From Cyanobacterium sp. HL-69 (GTDB lineage Bacteria; Cyanobacteriota; Cyanobacteriia; Cyanobacteriales; Cyanobacteriaceae), in NCBI GenBank assembly GCA_002813895.1, contig CP024912.1, positions 1,488,001-1,552,000 on the forward strand: a stretch of 64,000 bases of DNA, in the 5' to 3' direction. Position numbers and translations under genes: made by a program. Below the pieces are notes generated by a model. That model searched no databases, was not told where the DNA came from, and was given only the letters and a program-made list of their open reading frames with translations. The stretch's first letter is position 1; every line of letters starts with the position of its first letter. Of the stretch, positions 9,608 to 19,011 are shown piece after piece.

Positions 9608-9711
9608 AAGGATCAATCATTAAAGTCCCCCAAAATTGGCAGGAATGATTCAAAGTAGGAATCAAAAGTGATTTCCCCTCTCTCAAAAGGCGAGGGCAGA
9701 ATTATCTAATC

Positions 9712-10443
9712 TTAATCTATAATCTTTGCCAAACCTAAATATTTAACCCCTTCTGGGGATACATCGAAACGACAAGGTAAAATTTTCACTCCTTTCTCCC
9801 TCGCCTCGTCAAATAAGGCCCCGTATTTAGGATCAAATTCTCTGCCGGGGGCAAACAAATCACAATCACTGCGATTGATAAAATAAAGCATCACAGGGAT
9901 AGCTTCATCACAAAGAGCGATTAATTCTCTCAGGTGTTTTTGCCCTCTGGTAGTTTCTGTGTCGGGAAATAGGGCGAGATTATTATGGGTGAGAGTAGTA
10001 TTTTTTACTTCCAGATAAATAGGTTTTTGGTTGTTTTCCCCTTTCAAAACAAAATCAATACGACTTTTGTTATCCTGCCCAAATTTAACCTCGCTTTTTA
10101 CGGTGTCATATTGCCCTGCTAATTCGGGAATTAGGTTATTTTCAAGGGCAATTTTAATAATTTTGTTGGGCAACCCTGTATTGATACCTACCCAAACTTT
10201 TTGCTTTTCTCCTAACTCAATCATTTCCCAACTATAAGCCAATTTCCTTTTAGGATTGTTGCTATGGGATAGCTGTACCCTTTTTCCTACCTCACACACC
10301 CCAATCATAGGTCCTGTGTTGGCACAATGGGCGGTGATAACTTCCCCTGAGTCTAGTTGAATATCAGCTAAAAATCTTTTGTATCGCTTCAGGAGTATTC
10401 CTGATGTTAGGGGAGGATATTGATATAAGTAGGAGTTATTCAC
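9712..10443 (-). CDS. sfsA: SfsA family protein (sugar fermentation stimulation homologue)
   Basis: At 243 residues this matches SfsA length. Typical segments are the N-terminal LKRYKRFLADIQLDSGEVITAHC, the ANTGPMIG motif, the YLEVKNTTL nuclease-like core and FPDTETTRGQKHLREL. The E-V-K core resembles PD-(D/E)XK enzymes, and E. coli SfsA binds DNA, but the true activity is unsettled. The gene is convergent with prmA. Confidence 0.93.
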   Translation of the reverse strand: MNNSYLYQYPPLTSGILLKRYKRFLADIQLDSGEVITAHCANTGPMIGVCEVGKRVQLSHSNNPKRKLAYSWEMIELGEKQKVWVGINTGLPNKIIKIALENNLIPELAGQYDTVKSEVKFGQDNKSRIDFVLKGENNQKPIYLEVKNTTLTHNNLALFPDTETTRGQKHLRELIALCDEAIPVMLYFINRSDCDLFAPGREFDPKYGALFDEAREKGVKILPCRFDVSPEGVKYLGLAKIID

Positions 10444-10810
10444 AGAAATTTTTGTTTAATGAGTAAGGAAACATTAATGGTGCTACTGACTGAATAAGAA
10501 TACAGTTAGTTTGGCTCTTGATTTGGTCAGAAAATACAGTCTTGTATCAGCACTTGGTCTTAATAGTATATTTAACATTTTTTTCACAATTATTGACTCC
10601 TGAAAAGTCACTATTACATAAAAGTTTATAGCAGAATTAACAATCGAGAATGTAAAATTCTTCATCAAGTAAATAAATAAAAAGAGACTATTCTGATCTA
10701 CTCATCTATGATGGAATAATTTAAATTAACAAATAGATGATATTCATGTACTTAATCTGAGCAAACATCTAATCTTGAACACAAATCTTTGCAATAAGTC
10801 ACTATTTTAT
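10444..10810. other. intergenic region, no gene seen
   Basis: About 370 AT-rich bases between the divergent starts of sfsA and the glycosyltransferase. A 61-codon minus-strand reading is present but has no ribosome-binding site or family features, so I do not call it. Confidence 0.5.
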
Positions 10811-11764
10811 ATGGATAATATTATTTTTCAAAAACCTGATTTAACTATTGTAACTCCCACTAGGGAGGGTTTTTCTGCTCATTGGCTAGAGAATATATCG
10901 AAAGTGAAGGGTAATGTAGAGTTTATTTTGGTTCATCCTCCCGAAATGGAAAAAGTTCAAGTGGATGATTATCGTATCCAACAGATAAATGCACCTTTTC
11001 GGGGAGAGATTATACAAAGGATGACTGGACTATTAAATGCAAGGGCAGAATATACTTTGACTATTAATTGTGATGAATATTTAATTCCTGAGATTGCTGA
11101 AATTGTGAAAATTTATTTTCAACGTTTCCCTAATAGTTGGATACTTCGATTGGCTAGAAAATCTTATGTTTATGGTGAAAAAGATAAGTTGTCAATGCCA
11201 TGGAGTTTTGTTCCATCTTCTGTGGATAGTTTACCCATTTGGGATGGTAGGAAGGAAAGTAAAGAGCCATCTTGGGAGGAGAACTATTTACAGGAAATGC
11301 CGATCGCACCTTTACAAAATTCTTTTGATATTAATATTTTGTGGCGTGATAGAAAAGATTATCATGGCAGACATACAGAAAATTTTGACAAAAAAGTGTG
11401 GAAAACAAAATTGGTTAAAGATGCCCTAATCAAGTTAAGTCAAAATATGACTATTTTTTCTGTGTTTAAATATATTCCTTTTTGGTGTTTGGATCGTTTA
11501 TTAGGTCTAGCTATTCAAGCTAATTGTTTTACTCAAAATGGAGATATTATCGGTCATATATTACCTTTATCTGAACAAATCAGAATAGAAGATAACCCCC
11601 CTGAATATCGAGGTAAACCCAGATATTATGTTTTATCTGAGTTGATTTTGTTAAAGAGTTTTCCTCAATATCCCTATATTTGGAATTTAGTCATTTCTAA
11701 TACGATAAGATATGGGTTTTTATTTATTAAAGAAAGTATTAAAGGTTTTTCTCTACTAGGTTAA
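10811..11764 (+). CDS. Putative GT2-type glycosyltransferase
   Basis: I begin at MDNIIFQKPDLTIVTPTREGFSAHWLENIS, a GT-A-like first strand; a TTG 36 bases upstream is a weaker alternative. The TINCDEYLIPEIAE stretch resembles the DXD-type metal and nucleotide-sugar site, here D-E rather than D-D. The rest (about 180-317) is basic and aromatic with no membrane helix. It probably transfers a sugar onto a surface polysaccharide or lipid, but acceptor and donor cannot be read from the sequence. No neighbouring pathway genes help. Confidence 0.65.
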   Translation: MDNIIFQKPDLTIVTPTREGFSAHWLENISKVKGNVEFILVHPPEMEKVQVDDYRIQQINAPFRGEIIQRMTGLLNARAEYTLTINCDEYLIPEIAEIVKIYFQRFPNSWILRLARKSYVYGEKDKLSMPWSFVPSSVDSLPIWDGRKESKEPSWEENYLQEMPIAPLQNSFDINILWRDRKDYHGRHTENFDKKVWKTKLVKDALIKLSQNMTIFSVFKYIPFWCLDRLLGLAIQANCFTQNGDIIGHILPLSEQIRIEDNPPEYRGKPRYYVLSELILLKSFPQYPYIWNLVISNTIRYGFLFIKESIKGFSLLG

Positions 11765-11908
11765 AATTTCACTTACTAAGGTTAAATTTAAAGACAATCA
11801 ATCAACTATTTTGTTTGATGCGGACTAATTATTATGGAAGATTCTGATTTGACCCAAAGGATTATGGTCATATGATGTACTTCTTCTATATTGCCCATTG
11901 TCAATGGT

Positions 11909-12403
11909 TTAAGGTTCGTTAATCATATCCAATAAAGATTGACCCAGAGTAATATCGAGGGCTTCTTCATCCACATTAACGGGTAAATCAATCAAAGGCT
12001 CGTTGAGGGCAATCATTAAACTTTCATTTTCCCCTGTTGGTTGTTGTGCCATTTGCCAAATGGGGTTACGATTTCCTGTAAATAATCCACCAATGGTGGC
12101 TAGAAGGGTAACAGCGATCGCACTTCCCCCAATTACTAAACGTTTTTTATATTTTTCTTCTTTATCTAATTGGGCAAATACGCCATTACATACTTGGCTA
12201 GGAGTATATTGAGGCTGAGGGATGGGTAAACTATTAATTTCTTGTCTGAGGGCGAGTAAACGACGATAAAGCCCTTGAGCTTCGGGATCTTGGGCTAATA
12301 ATTCTTGGACTTCTTTTCTTTGTGTAGGAGTCACCTCCCCATCTAAATAAGCGCTGAGGAGTTCAAAAGTACATTTATCGATAGGGTAAGAGTGATTAGA
12401 CAT
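11909..12403 (-). CDS. Anti-sigma factor-like membrane protein
   Basis: 164 residues. The N-terminal 60 residues (CTFELLSAYLDGEVTPTQRKEVQELL) look like an anti-sigma domain without the full zinc His/Cys set. A single transmembrane helix follows at about 88-108 (LVIGGSAIAVTLLATIGGLF), then a short extracytoplasmic tail. It is 39 bases downstream of the ECF-type sigma gene on the same strand, the usual arrangement for a sigma factor and its membrane anti-sigma. Confidence 0.8.
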   Translation of the reverse strand: MSNHSYPIDKCTFELLSAYLDGEVTPTQRKEVQELLAQDPEAQGLYRRLLALRQEINSLPIPQPQYTPSQVCNGVFAQLDKEEKYKKRLVIGGSAIAVTLLATIGGLFTGNRNPIWQMAQQPTGENESLMIALNEPLIDLPVNVDEEALDITLGQSLLDMINEP

Positions 12404-12442
12404 AATATTTACAGTGTATAAGTTTGAGGAGTTCGAATAAAA

Positions 12443-13108
12443 TTAATTTTGATTCTCTAAATATGGTTTTAACAAAAGTTGTAATCTATTTCTAGCCCTT
12501 GCTATTCTTGATTTTACCGTTCCTAAAGAAACTTTGGTAATATCGGAGATTTCTTCATAGCTTAGACCTTGAATTTCTCTAAGAATGATGGTTACTCGGA
12601 ATGTTTCGGGTAAATCGGCGATCGCACTATTCAACAAATCATAAAATTCAACGGTACTTAAATTATCTTCAGGTAGAGGAACATCAGAAGGAATCTCCCA
12701 CTTTAAATCATCATCATCCCCACGAGTAATAGAAGCATCCAAAGACAATGGGGGAGCATGGCGTTTTCTTTTACGTAACTGATCATAAAACAAATTAGTT
12801 GTAATTCTACTCAACCAGCCCTTAAACTTCTGGGGTTCATTTAACCGTTTAATATTTTTATAAACCCGAATCCACACCTCCTGAGCTAAATCCGCTCGGT
12901 CATGCCAATCAGGGGCTAAATTATAGAGGATTTTATCAACATAGGGTTGATAGCGGTTAAGGAGTTCTGAAAACGCTACCCGGTCAGGTTTATTGCCCTC
13001 TTGGCAACGCAATATTAGGTCTGTGTTTGAGAGTTGGTCGATTTTCACTCTTTGTTTTGATAAAGCAATTGATAAACTAGACCATGATAACGAAATAGAA
13101 GATACCAT
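12443..13108 (-). CDS. sigG: ECF-type RNA polymerase sigma factor (SigG-like)
   Basis: 221 residues. Sigma region 2 covers about 30-105 (FSELLNRYQPYVDKILYNL…DLAQEVWIRVYKNI…FKGWLSRITTNLFYDQLRKRKR), with an acidic linker (DDDDLKWEIP). Region 4 is about 145-205 (LPETFRVTIILREIQGLSYEEISDITKVSLGTVKSRIARARNRL). The linked anti-sigma-like gene downstream and the overall form match cyanobacterial SigG, a group 3 sigma factor. The symbol is by resemblance only. Confidence 0.85.
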   Translation of the reverse strand: MVSSISLSWSSLSIALSKQRVKIDQLSNTDLILRCQEGNKPDRVAFSELLNRYQPYVDKILYNLAPDWHDRADLAQEVWIRVYKNIKRLNEPQKFKGWLSRITTNLFYDQLRKRKRHAPPLSLDASITRGDDDDLKWEIPSDVPLPEDNLSTVEFYDLLNSAIADLPETFRVTIILREIQGLSYEEISDITKVSLGTVKSRIARARNRLQLLLKPYLENQN

Positions 13109-13292
13109 AACTTATTTTGTACCCATGTTAATGCTAAGTGCTTCTAAATAACAAGACTACACAATGGGTGTTTATGTTCCGAATAAACTAAGTGTTAGGT
13201 GGTAGGGATTAGAGGTTAGGTTTTGGAGAGATAAAAGTTTCATTATTAATTATCAATTACTCTCCTACTTCTTCATCAAACCCTATTTAGTT

Positions 13293-14744
13293 TTATAAAT
13301 CGGCAAAACCACGTTTTTTCTTTTTCTTCTTGGGTTTACCGCCCCCTTTACCACGAGAGCCAGGCATGGGTGCATTTCCCCCCAAAAGTCCTCCCAAACC
13401 GCCCATCCCCGGCATTCCTCCCATACCGGGCATACTTGGCATTCCTCCCCCAGTGGTCATTTGTTGCATCATTGATCGCATCCTAGTAAAATCACTGATG
13501 AGACGGGAAACTTCTTTTTCCTGATGACCAGAGCCTTTAGCGATACGACGACGACGGTTAGGGGATTTTGCCAAAATTTCGGGGTTTTCCCTTTCGTCCT
13601 TGGTCATAGAATTAATGATAGACTCAGTGATTTTTAATTGGGCTTCCCCTTGCTCTATGGCTCCAGCACCAATTTTATTCATGCCTGGAATAAGTTTCAT
13701 TACCCCCGCAAAAGAACCCATATTTTTGAGTAGACGCATTTGTTTGAGGAAGTCGTTAAAATCAAATTTCGCCTCCATCATTTTGCGTTGCATTTTTTCC
13801 ACATCACCGATGTCTAGCTCCTCCTGGGCTTTTTCCACTAGACTGACAATGTCACCCATATTTAAAATACGGGATGCCATGCGATCGGGATAAAAAGGTT
13901 CTAGGGCTTCTACTTTTTCCCCAACCCCAATAAACTTAATAGGTTGCCCCGAAATCGTTCTCACAGAAAGAGCGGCACCCCCTCGGCTATCCCCATCCAT
14001 TTTGGTAAGAATCGCCCCTGTAATGCCTATTTCTTCATGGAAAGTTCTAGTTAAATTAGCCGCCTCTTGCCCCGTCATGGCATCTACTACCAAGAGGGTT
14101 TCATGGGGATTAACGGTAGATTTGATTTGGGATAATTCCCCCATCATGTCTTTGTCAATCTGTAATCGCCCAGCGGTATCTATAATCACCGTATCGATGC
14201 CTTGTTCTTGGGCTTGGGCTACTCCCTGACGGGCAATTTCTATGGGGTTAGCATCGCTTCCAAGCTGGAATACGGGGATCTTTATCTGCTCCCCTAGGGT
14301 AATCAACTGATCGATCGCCGCGGGGCGATATACGTCCGTGGCTACCATCAAGCAGGAGCGTTTTTGTTTTTGTAAATAAAGGGCAAGTTTGGCGGTGGCA
14401 GTGGTTTTACCTGTACCCTGTAACCCCGCCATAAGAATAACTGTGGGGGCTTTGTCGGCTTTGGCAAGGGGAACATTACTTTCTCCCATCACCTTAACCA
14501 ACTCATCGTAAACAATTTTGACGAACTGCTGTTGGGGGTTAACTCCTGAAATTACTTCGGCACCGAGGGCATTTTTTTCTACCTCTGCCACAAAACTTTT
14601 GACGACCTGAAAATTAACGTCTGCTTCTAGTAATGCTCTTCTAACTTCTTGTAGTGCGTCTTGGATATTTGACTGCGAGATTTTTCCTTGACCACGCAAT
14701 TTTTTCCATGTATCTTCTAAACGCTCTGCTAGTGCATCAAACAT
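13293..14744 (-). CDS. ffh: Signal recognition particle protein Ffh
   Basis: This SRP54 GTPase binds 4.5S RNA and signal peptides and delivers nascent membrane proteins to FtsY. The N domain is at 1-95, the G domain carries P-loop GLQGTGKTTATAKLA at about 107-121, then DTAGRLQID and TKMDGDSRGGAAL. The methionine-rich M domain follows, and the tail is Gly/Met/Lys-rich (repeated GGMPGMGG, then PKKKKKKRG). At 483 residues it is normal for cyanobacteria. Confidence 0.97.
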   Translation of the reverse strand: MFDALAERLEDTWKKLRGQGKISQSNIQDALQEVRRALLEADVNFQVVKSFVAEVEKNALGAEVISGVNPQQQFVKIVYDELVKVMGESNVPLAKADKAPTVILMAGLQGTGKTTATAKLALYLQKQKRSCLMVATDVYRPAAIDQLITLGEQIKIPVFQLGSDANPIEIARQGVAQAQEQGIDTVIIDTAGRLQIDKDMMGELSQIKSTVNPHETLLVVDAMTGQEAANLTRTFHEEIGITGAILTKMDGDSRGGAALSVRTISGQPIKFIGVGEKVEALEPFYPDRMASRILNMGDIVSLVEKAQEELDIGDVEKMQRKMMEAKFDFNDFLKQMRLLKNMGSFAGVMKLIPGMNKIGAGAIEQGEAQLKITESIINSMTKDERENPEILAKSPNRRRRIAKGSGHQEKEVSRLISDFTRMRSMMQQMTTGGGMPSMPGMGGMPGMGGLGGLLGGNAPMPGSRGKGGGKPKKKKKKRGFADL

Positions 14745-14867
14745 AATTGAATTTATTAATAGTGATTAATATTTCGAGAGAAAGTTATGAGTTAACTATT
14801 ATAACAATTTCGGTCTTAAGTTTCTGCGGAGTCCTTAGCTTTCATTGTTCAATCACTGAATTAGGGG

Positions 14868-14887
14868 CAAGGGGTTAAAACCCCTTG
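14868..14887. repeat. 20-bp palindrome downstream of ferritin-like gene
   Basis: CAAGGGGTTAAAACCCCTTG lies 21 bases past the stop of the minus-strand ferritin-like gene. It belongs to the same family as the copies at 8642 and 56628. Confidence 0.6.
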
Positions 14888-14908
14888 TTGAAATATATAT
14901 CTCAAAAC

Positions 14909-15760
14909 TTAATTCATGCCTTGGAGAAACATGGGGATAAATTTATCCATAAAGTCTTGGGGGCTTCTTTTCCATGCTCTTTGGGCTAAATCAATGCGGG
15001 TGAGTTGCAATTGAGGGTCAAATAATGTTTGGGGTAATTTTTCCATCAGATAGGTAGTTTGTTCCCAAACGGTCATGGTTTTAGTAATCTCAAGGAGGTT
15101 ATTTAAACGGCGTAATTCTGCCCCTGCCAAGATGTCCATACCACACTCATAGGCAGCGTGTTCGATGGCGATATATTTACGTTTAGCCTGTTCTACTTTG
15201 GCTCTTTTTTCGGGGCTTTGGGCGGCAATTTTGGCTAACCAACGATTTCCCCATCTTACATGACCTGCTTCTTCGGGAAAAATCTTTTCTATGGTGGTTC
15301 TTATTTTGATGTTTTCCTCGGTTTGGGGAGCTTGTTTGAGGGCGTGGATATGGGCGGAGAAAAATTCACATCCTCTTTTTTCAGTAACATTGATAGCTGC
15401 GATCGCATCTATAACCGCATCTTCCATGTTATGAGGTTCATCAATTAACCGCTCAAATTCGTTGATGTAGGACATTCCTGGGGGAGTATCAATGTCAGCA
15501 TCCAATTCTACTAATAAATCCGTTAACCAATAGGCGTGACGGGCTTCATCTGCCACATGGTGCGATAAATCCTGTACTAATTCTCTGGGTTTGCCATTGA
15601 GGGTTTCGATGAGGTTGGTTAAGTCTTTACAACTTCTCTGCTCGTTATAACGGTAACGATTGAGGGTAATAAGGTGAATTTGGCGATCGCCCACAACTCT
15701 TGTAAGAATGTCTCGGGCAGACATTTTATTGCGCAATTTACGAGGATAAGCTACGGTCAT
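14909..15760 (-). CDS. Ferritin-like diiron-domain protein
   Basis: 283 residues, mostly helical. Two carboxylate/His pairs typical of ferritin-like diiron sites are visible: HHVADEARHAYWL (about residues 67-79) and FPEEAGHVRWGNRW (about 163-176). Further Glu residues are in VTEKRGCEFF and AIEHAAYECG. No substrate can be assigned; relatives are oxygenases, oxidases or iron handlers. It stands alone, followed by a palindrome. Confidence 0.75.
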   Translation of the reverse strand: MTVAYPRKLRNKMSARDILTRVVGDRQIHLITLNRYRYNEQRSCKDLTNLIETLNGKPRELVQDLSHHVADEARHAYWLTDLLVELDADIDTPPGMSYINEFERLIDEPHNMEDAVIDAIAAINVTEKRGCEFFSAHIHALKQAPQTEENIKIRTTIEKIFPEEAGHVRWGNRWLAKIAAQSPEKRAKVEQAKRKYIAIEHAAYECGMDILAGAELRRLNNLLEITKTMTVWEQTTYLMEKLPQTLFDPQLQLTRIDLAQRAWKRSPQDFMDKFIPMFLQGMN

Positions 15761-15849
15761 ATTTTTTTATGATTTCAAATTGAAGTATATATCTTCATTG
15801 TATCTTTTTCATTGATTAAGGGTTGCTGAAAAAGTGGAGTTATGAAGGT

Positions 15850-15892
15850 GGGCAATGGGCAATAGGCAATGGGCAATAGGTAATAGGCAATG
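15850..15892. repeat. GGGCAATAGGCAAT tandem repeat
   Basis: Seven-base units alternating GGGCAAT, AGGCAAT and AGGTAAT are repeated about six times between the ferritin-like and rluE-like genes. This simple intergenic repeat has no coding role. Confidence 0.7.
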
Positions 15893-15926
15893 GTATTTTG
15901 ATTACTAAGTTGTTTTGATAGTCTGG

Positions 15927-16529
15927 TTATATTGATTCTATGGCTTGTCTTTCTTGGGGGGTTAATTCTCTAATTTGTCCAACATCTAAGTTATCGATGG
16001 TAAGCTGAATTTGGGGAGTAAGGGCGATCGCCTTTCGTACTAATCTAAGAGTAGGATGGTTAATAGAAGCTGTCATTTTCCTTACTTGACGATTTCTGCC
16101 CTCGGTAAGGGTTAATTCTATCCAACTGGTGGGGATATTTTTTCGGTAACGAATGGGAGGATTTCTGGGGGGTAATTTTGGTTCATTTTCTAGTTTAAGG
16201 GCGATCGCTTTTTTTGTTTTTTTGCCTTTAATTGTTACCCCATTTTCTAGCTGTTTTAAAGAGTCTGAAGAAGGGATATTTTCCACCTGTACCCAATAAA
16301 TTCGAGGATGGGCGAAGGAAGGATCACAAAGACGATGTTTTACCCTCGGATTATCAGTTAATAATAACAAACCTTCACTATCTAAATCGAGTCTTCCCAC
16401 GGAATAAATATCGGGTATATCAATATACTTTTTTAGGGTTTCTCGCTCGGAAGCATGGGGGCTATCATCGGTAAATTGACAAAGAACGTTATAGGGTTTA
16501 TAAAATAAAATATAGGTGTATTTTTTCAT
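15927..16529 (-). CDS. rRNA large-subunit pseudouridine synthase, RluE-like
   Basis: 200 residues of the RsuA/RluB/RluE/RluF family, which isomerises specific rRNA uridines. The N-terminus starts directly in the catalytic domain ([15 protein letters not shown]) with no S4 domain, as in RluE. The catalytic Asp is in [14 protein letters not shown], and the second family motif is [12 protein letters not shown]. The assignment to RluE rather than another short family member is tentative. Confidence 0.85.
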   Translation of the reverse strand: MKKYTYILFYKPYNVLCQFTDDSPHASERETLKKYIDIPDIYSVGRLDLDSEGLLLLTDNPRVKHRLCDPSFAHPRIYWVQVENIPSSDSLKQLENGVTIKGKKTKKAIALKLENEPKLPPRNPPIRYRKNIPTSWIELTLTEGRNRQVRKMTASINHPTLRLVRKAIALTPQIQLTIDNLDVGQIRELTPQERQAIESI

Positions 16530-16539
16530 TTTTAATAAT

Positions 16540-17640
16540 CTATAAAAACTGTTTAATAACTTCCAAAGTTTCTTTTCCTGTTTTATCCCAGCTGAATTTT
16601 TTTACCCTTTTCAATCCCTCAGTTATTAAGTGCGATCGCACTTTATCCTTAACAATTTCATTCATAGCTTCTGCAATGTCATCCACATCATAAGGATTAA
16701 CCAATAAAGCCCCATCTCCCGCCACTTCAGGTAAAGAAGAAACATTAGAAGTAATCACAGGAGTGCCACAAGCCATCGCCTCTATTACGGGAAAACCAAA
16801 CCCTTCCCAAAGAGTAGGAAAAACAAGTGCTTGAGCCTGATTTAATACTTTAACCAATTCTTGGTCATCAAGATAATTTAAAAACTCTACCCGTTCAAAA
16901 ACTCCTAAATCACGGGCTAATTGTTTAAGTAAAGGAGTATAACGTTTATCTTCTCCTCCCACTAACCAGAATTCATAATTTTTATTATTTTTAAACTTAG
17001 CAAAAGCAGAAAGAATATTAACTAAATTTTTATGAGGATCATGTCTTCCTAAATAAACAAAATAAGGTTTTCTATTAATATCTTTTGCATCATCAATTAC
17101 TTTAAATTTATCAAAGTTATAGCCTAAATAAATAGGAGTAATTTTTTTCGCAGAAATACCATAATAATTAATTATGTCGTTAGCTGTACTTTCTGAATTA
17201 CAAATAATATGGGTTGCTTGTTCACATACTTGGGGTACATAATAACGAAAATAAGCACTTAGAGCCGATTTTTTTTGAGGAAATCTGAGGGGAATTAAAT
17301 CATGTACCATTACCACCTTAGAAAGTTTTGGCGTAAATAAGGGCAACTCAGGCACAGGGGAAAATAATAAATTTCCGTCTAATGTTCCATATATTTTAGG
17401 CAATTTAAACTGAGTCCATAATAATCGCAAAAAATGCCCTTTACTGCCATAGTCTGGACTAAATTTATCAGAAATATTATAATTACACTCAGCACTATTA
17501 ATTAAATTTTTGTTAGCTAGACTAATATTATTTAAATCTTTTAAATAAGGAAAAATGTGATTAATATAATTAGTAATTCCCGTTGGTTTTTCGATCAGCA
17601 TCGAAAAATTTAAAATTAATTTAGATTGATTATTTCTCAC
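16540..17640 (-). CDS. Glycosyltransferase family 4
   Basis: 366 residues in a GT-B fold. The C-terminal half has the GT4 hallmarks [28 protein letters not shown], the donor-binding [26 protein letters not shown] (E-x7-E form) and [18 protein letters not shown]. The N-terminal half carries HDLIPLRFP. Such enzymes act in exopolysaccharide or lipopolysaccharide assembly; the sugar is unknown. It ends 10 bases before the rluE-like gene, same strand. Confidence 0.85.
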   Translation of the reverse strand: MRNNQSKLILNFSMLIEKPTGITNYINHIFPYLKDLNNISLANKNLINSAECNYNISDKFSPDYGSKGHFLRLLWTQFKLPKIYGTLDGNLLFSPVPELPLFTPKLSKVVMVHDLIPLRFPQKKSALSAYFRYYVPQVCEQATHIICNSESTANDIINYYGISAKKITPIYLGYNFDKFKVIDDAKDINRKPYFVYLGRHDPHKNLVNILSAFAKFKNNKNYEFWLVGGEDKRYTPLLKQLARDLGVFERVEFLNYLDDQELVKVLNQAQALVFPTLWEGFGFPVIEAMACGTPVITSNVSSLPEVAGDGALLVNPYDVDDIAEAMNEIVKDKVRSHLITEGLKRVKKFSWDKTGKETLEVIKQFL

Positions 17641-17817
17641 TCAATAAAAAGTATATAAAAACGTGTTTTGTGACATAACGATAACATAATACTAAATCTG
17701 ATGTCTAAAATTTATTACTGCCTACCATTGACATTATAAATATTTATAAAAGGTTTTTATTCTTAAATTAAAATAATTGTAATAATTATCAATTATCCAT
17801 TCTCAATTATCAATGAT

Positions 17818-18522
17818 CTATTGTACTCCCACAGAACGACCACCAGAACCAAAAACGAGAATATTATTTTGGGCAAAAGGCTCCCAACCTACCTGAAAGC
17901 CCTTAGTAAGGGCTTTTTCTCTAGCTGCCCGAAAAGTAGAAAAACTGTCGGGACGAACTATAAAAGCCACATATTGCTCATTGGGATTAAGGGTTTGTAG
18001 AATCTGGGCAAATTGTGAATTTTCGGCCCCTATTTGCTGATTTTCTTCCCCTTGGGCGTTGGAAATGGGTTCATATCGTAAGGAAGCATCAGCGGTGAAA
18101 CTGACTCTATATTGACCATTATCTACGGAAAAGTTTTGAACACGACGAGCAATATTGCTGGTACAGCTATTATAAATATTGATTTCATTGAGATAGGTTT
18201 GATAAGCAAATTGACTACGACTACGAGGAGGCTCAGGAAGATTACAAGTGGGTAAACTAGAGTATATATCCTCAATTTGTGTCTCAATTTCGGGATCACT
18301 AATATAAAATAATTGGTTGTTTCTTAGTTCAAAAAAAACACCTTTTTTATCAGTTTCTGCCCTTAGGGGAGTTTTAATTATTCTATCGGCTTCTACGGTT
18401 AATAAGCTAACAAATAAACCAATAAACATGAGGACTCCTACGGTATTGGTTAATACGTCTAAAAAGGAGTCTAAATTTTGACCAGGATGATTTTTTTTCC
18501 TAATAGTACGTTGTCTAGGCAT
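17818..18522 (-). CDS. ExbD/TolR-like membrane protein, long form
   Basis: 234 residues. A basic N-terminus (MPRQRTIRKKNHPGQNL) is followed by DSFLDVLTNTVGVLMFIGLFVSLLTV, one transmembrane helix with an acidic residue at its start as in ExbD/TolR/MotB-type proteins. The rest is periplasmic, ending in a domain (YVAFIVRPDSFSTFRAAREKA…GWEPF) that resembles the 18542 protein's tail. It is the third gene of a same-strand unit (19012, 18542, 17818). Confidence 0.6.
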   Translation of the reverse strand: MPRQRTIRKKNHPGQNLDSFLDVLTNTVGVLMFIGLFVSLLTVEADRIIKTPLRAETDKKGVFFELRNNQLFYISDPEIETQIEDIYSSLPTCNLPEPPRSRSQFAYQTYLNEINIYNSCTSNIARRVQNFSVDNGQYRVSFTADASLRYEPISNAQGEENQQIGAENSQFAQILQTLNPNEQYVAFIVRPDSFSTFRAAREKALTKGFQVGWEPFAQNNILVFGSGGRSVGVQ

Positions 18523-18541
18523 AATATTTATTTAGGTTAAT

Positions 18542-18994
18542 TTATTCTGCAAATTTTAGGGTTAAACCTTCGTCAATGGGTTCGTAACCTATGTCAATAT
18601 TTCGAGCTTCTATTAAGTCTCTAACTTCATAAAATGTTTCTAGTCCAGTAGGTCTTAAAATTACGATAACATATTCATTATTACGATTATTTTCTACCTC
18701 TTCAATGAGAGTTAGTAGGGGAGAATTACTACGACTTAATCGATTTCTGGGGACAAATTCTTCACTAGGATGAAGAATAATACCATCTTCTCTACATTCT
18801 ATGTAGCGGGGAGTCTTTGCACTATTTTGTCCTTCTTCGGTTTGCCCAATGATGGTTACTTCGGAACTACTTTCGATGCTTTCGGTGCTAATAACAATTA
18901 TCAATAAAATTAGTGTTCCAATGGTACAAGCGAGGACGGATAGAAAGGGAAATAACTCCATTTCTATTTTGTTAGCACGGGATCTTCTACGCAT
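18542..18994 (-). CDS. ExbD/TolR-like membrane protein, short form
   Basis: 150 residues. The order is a basic N-terminus, then ELFPFLSVLACTIGTLILLIIVIS (one helix), then a soluble domain ending in YVIVILRPTGLETFYEVRDLIEARNIDIGYEPI. That ending matches the layout of the neighbouring 234-residue protein, so the two are probably paralogues. It lies 17 bases from the ExbB-like gene and 19 bases from the longer paralogue, so one operon is likely. Confidence 0.6.
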   Translation of the reverse strand: MRRRSRANKIEMELFPFLSVLACTIGTLILLIIVISTESIESSSEVTIIGQTEEGQNSAKTPRYIECREDGIILHPSEEFVPRNRLSRSNSPLLTLIEEVENNRNNEYVIVILRPTGLETFYEVRDLIEARNIDIGYEPIDEGLTLKFAE

Positions 18995-19011
18995 AGTTAA
19001 TTGTGTAATAT

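Noticed and set aside
10483-10668. 61-codon ORF upstream of sfsA
   Set aside because: AT-rich chance ORF with no ribosome-binding site and no recognisable features.
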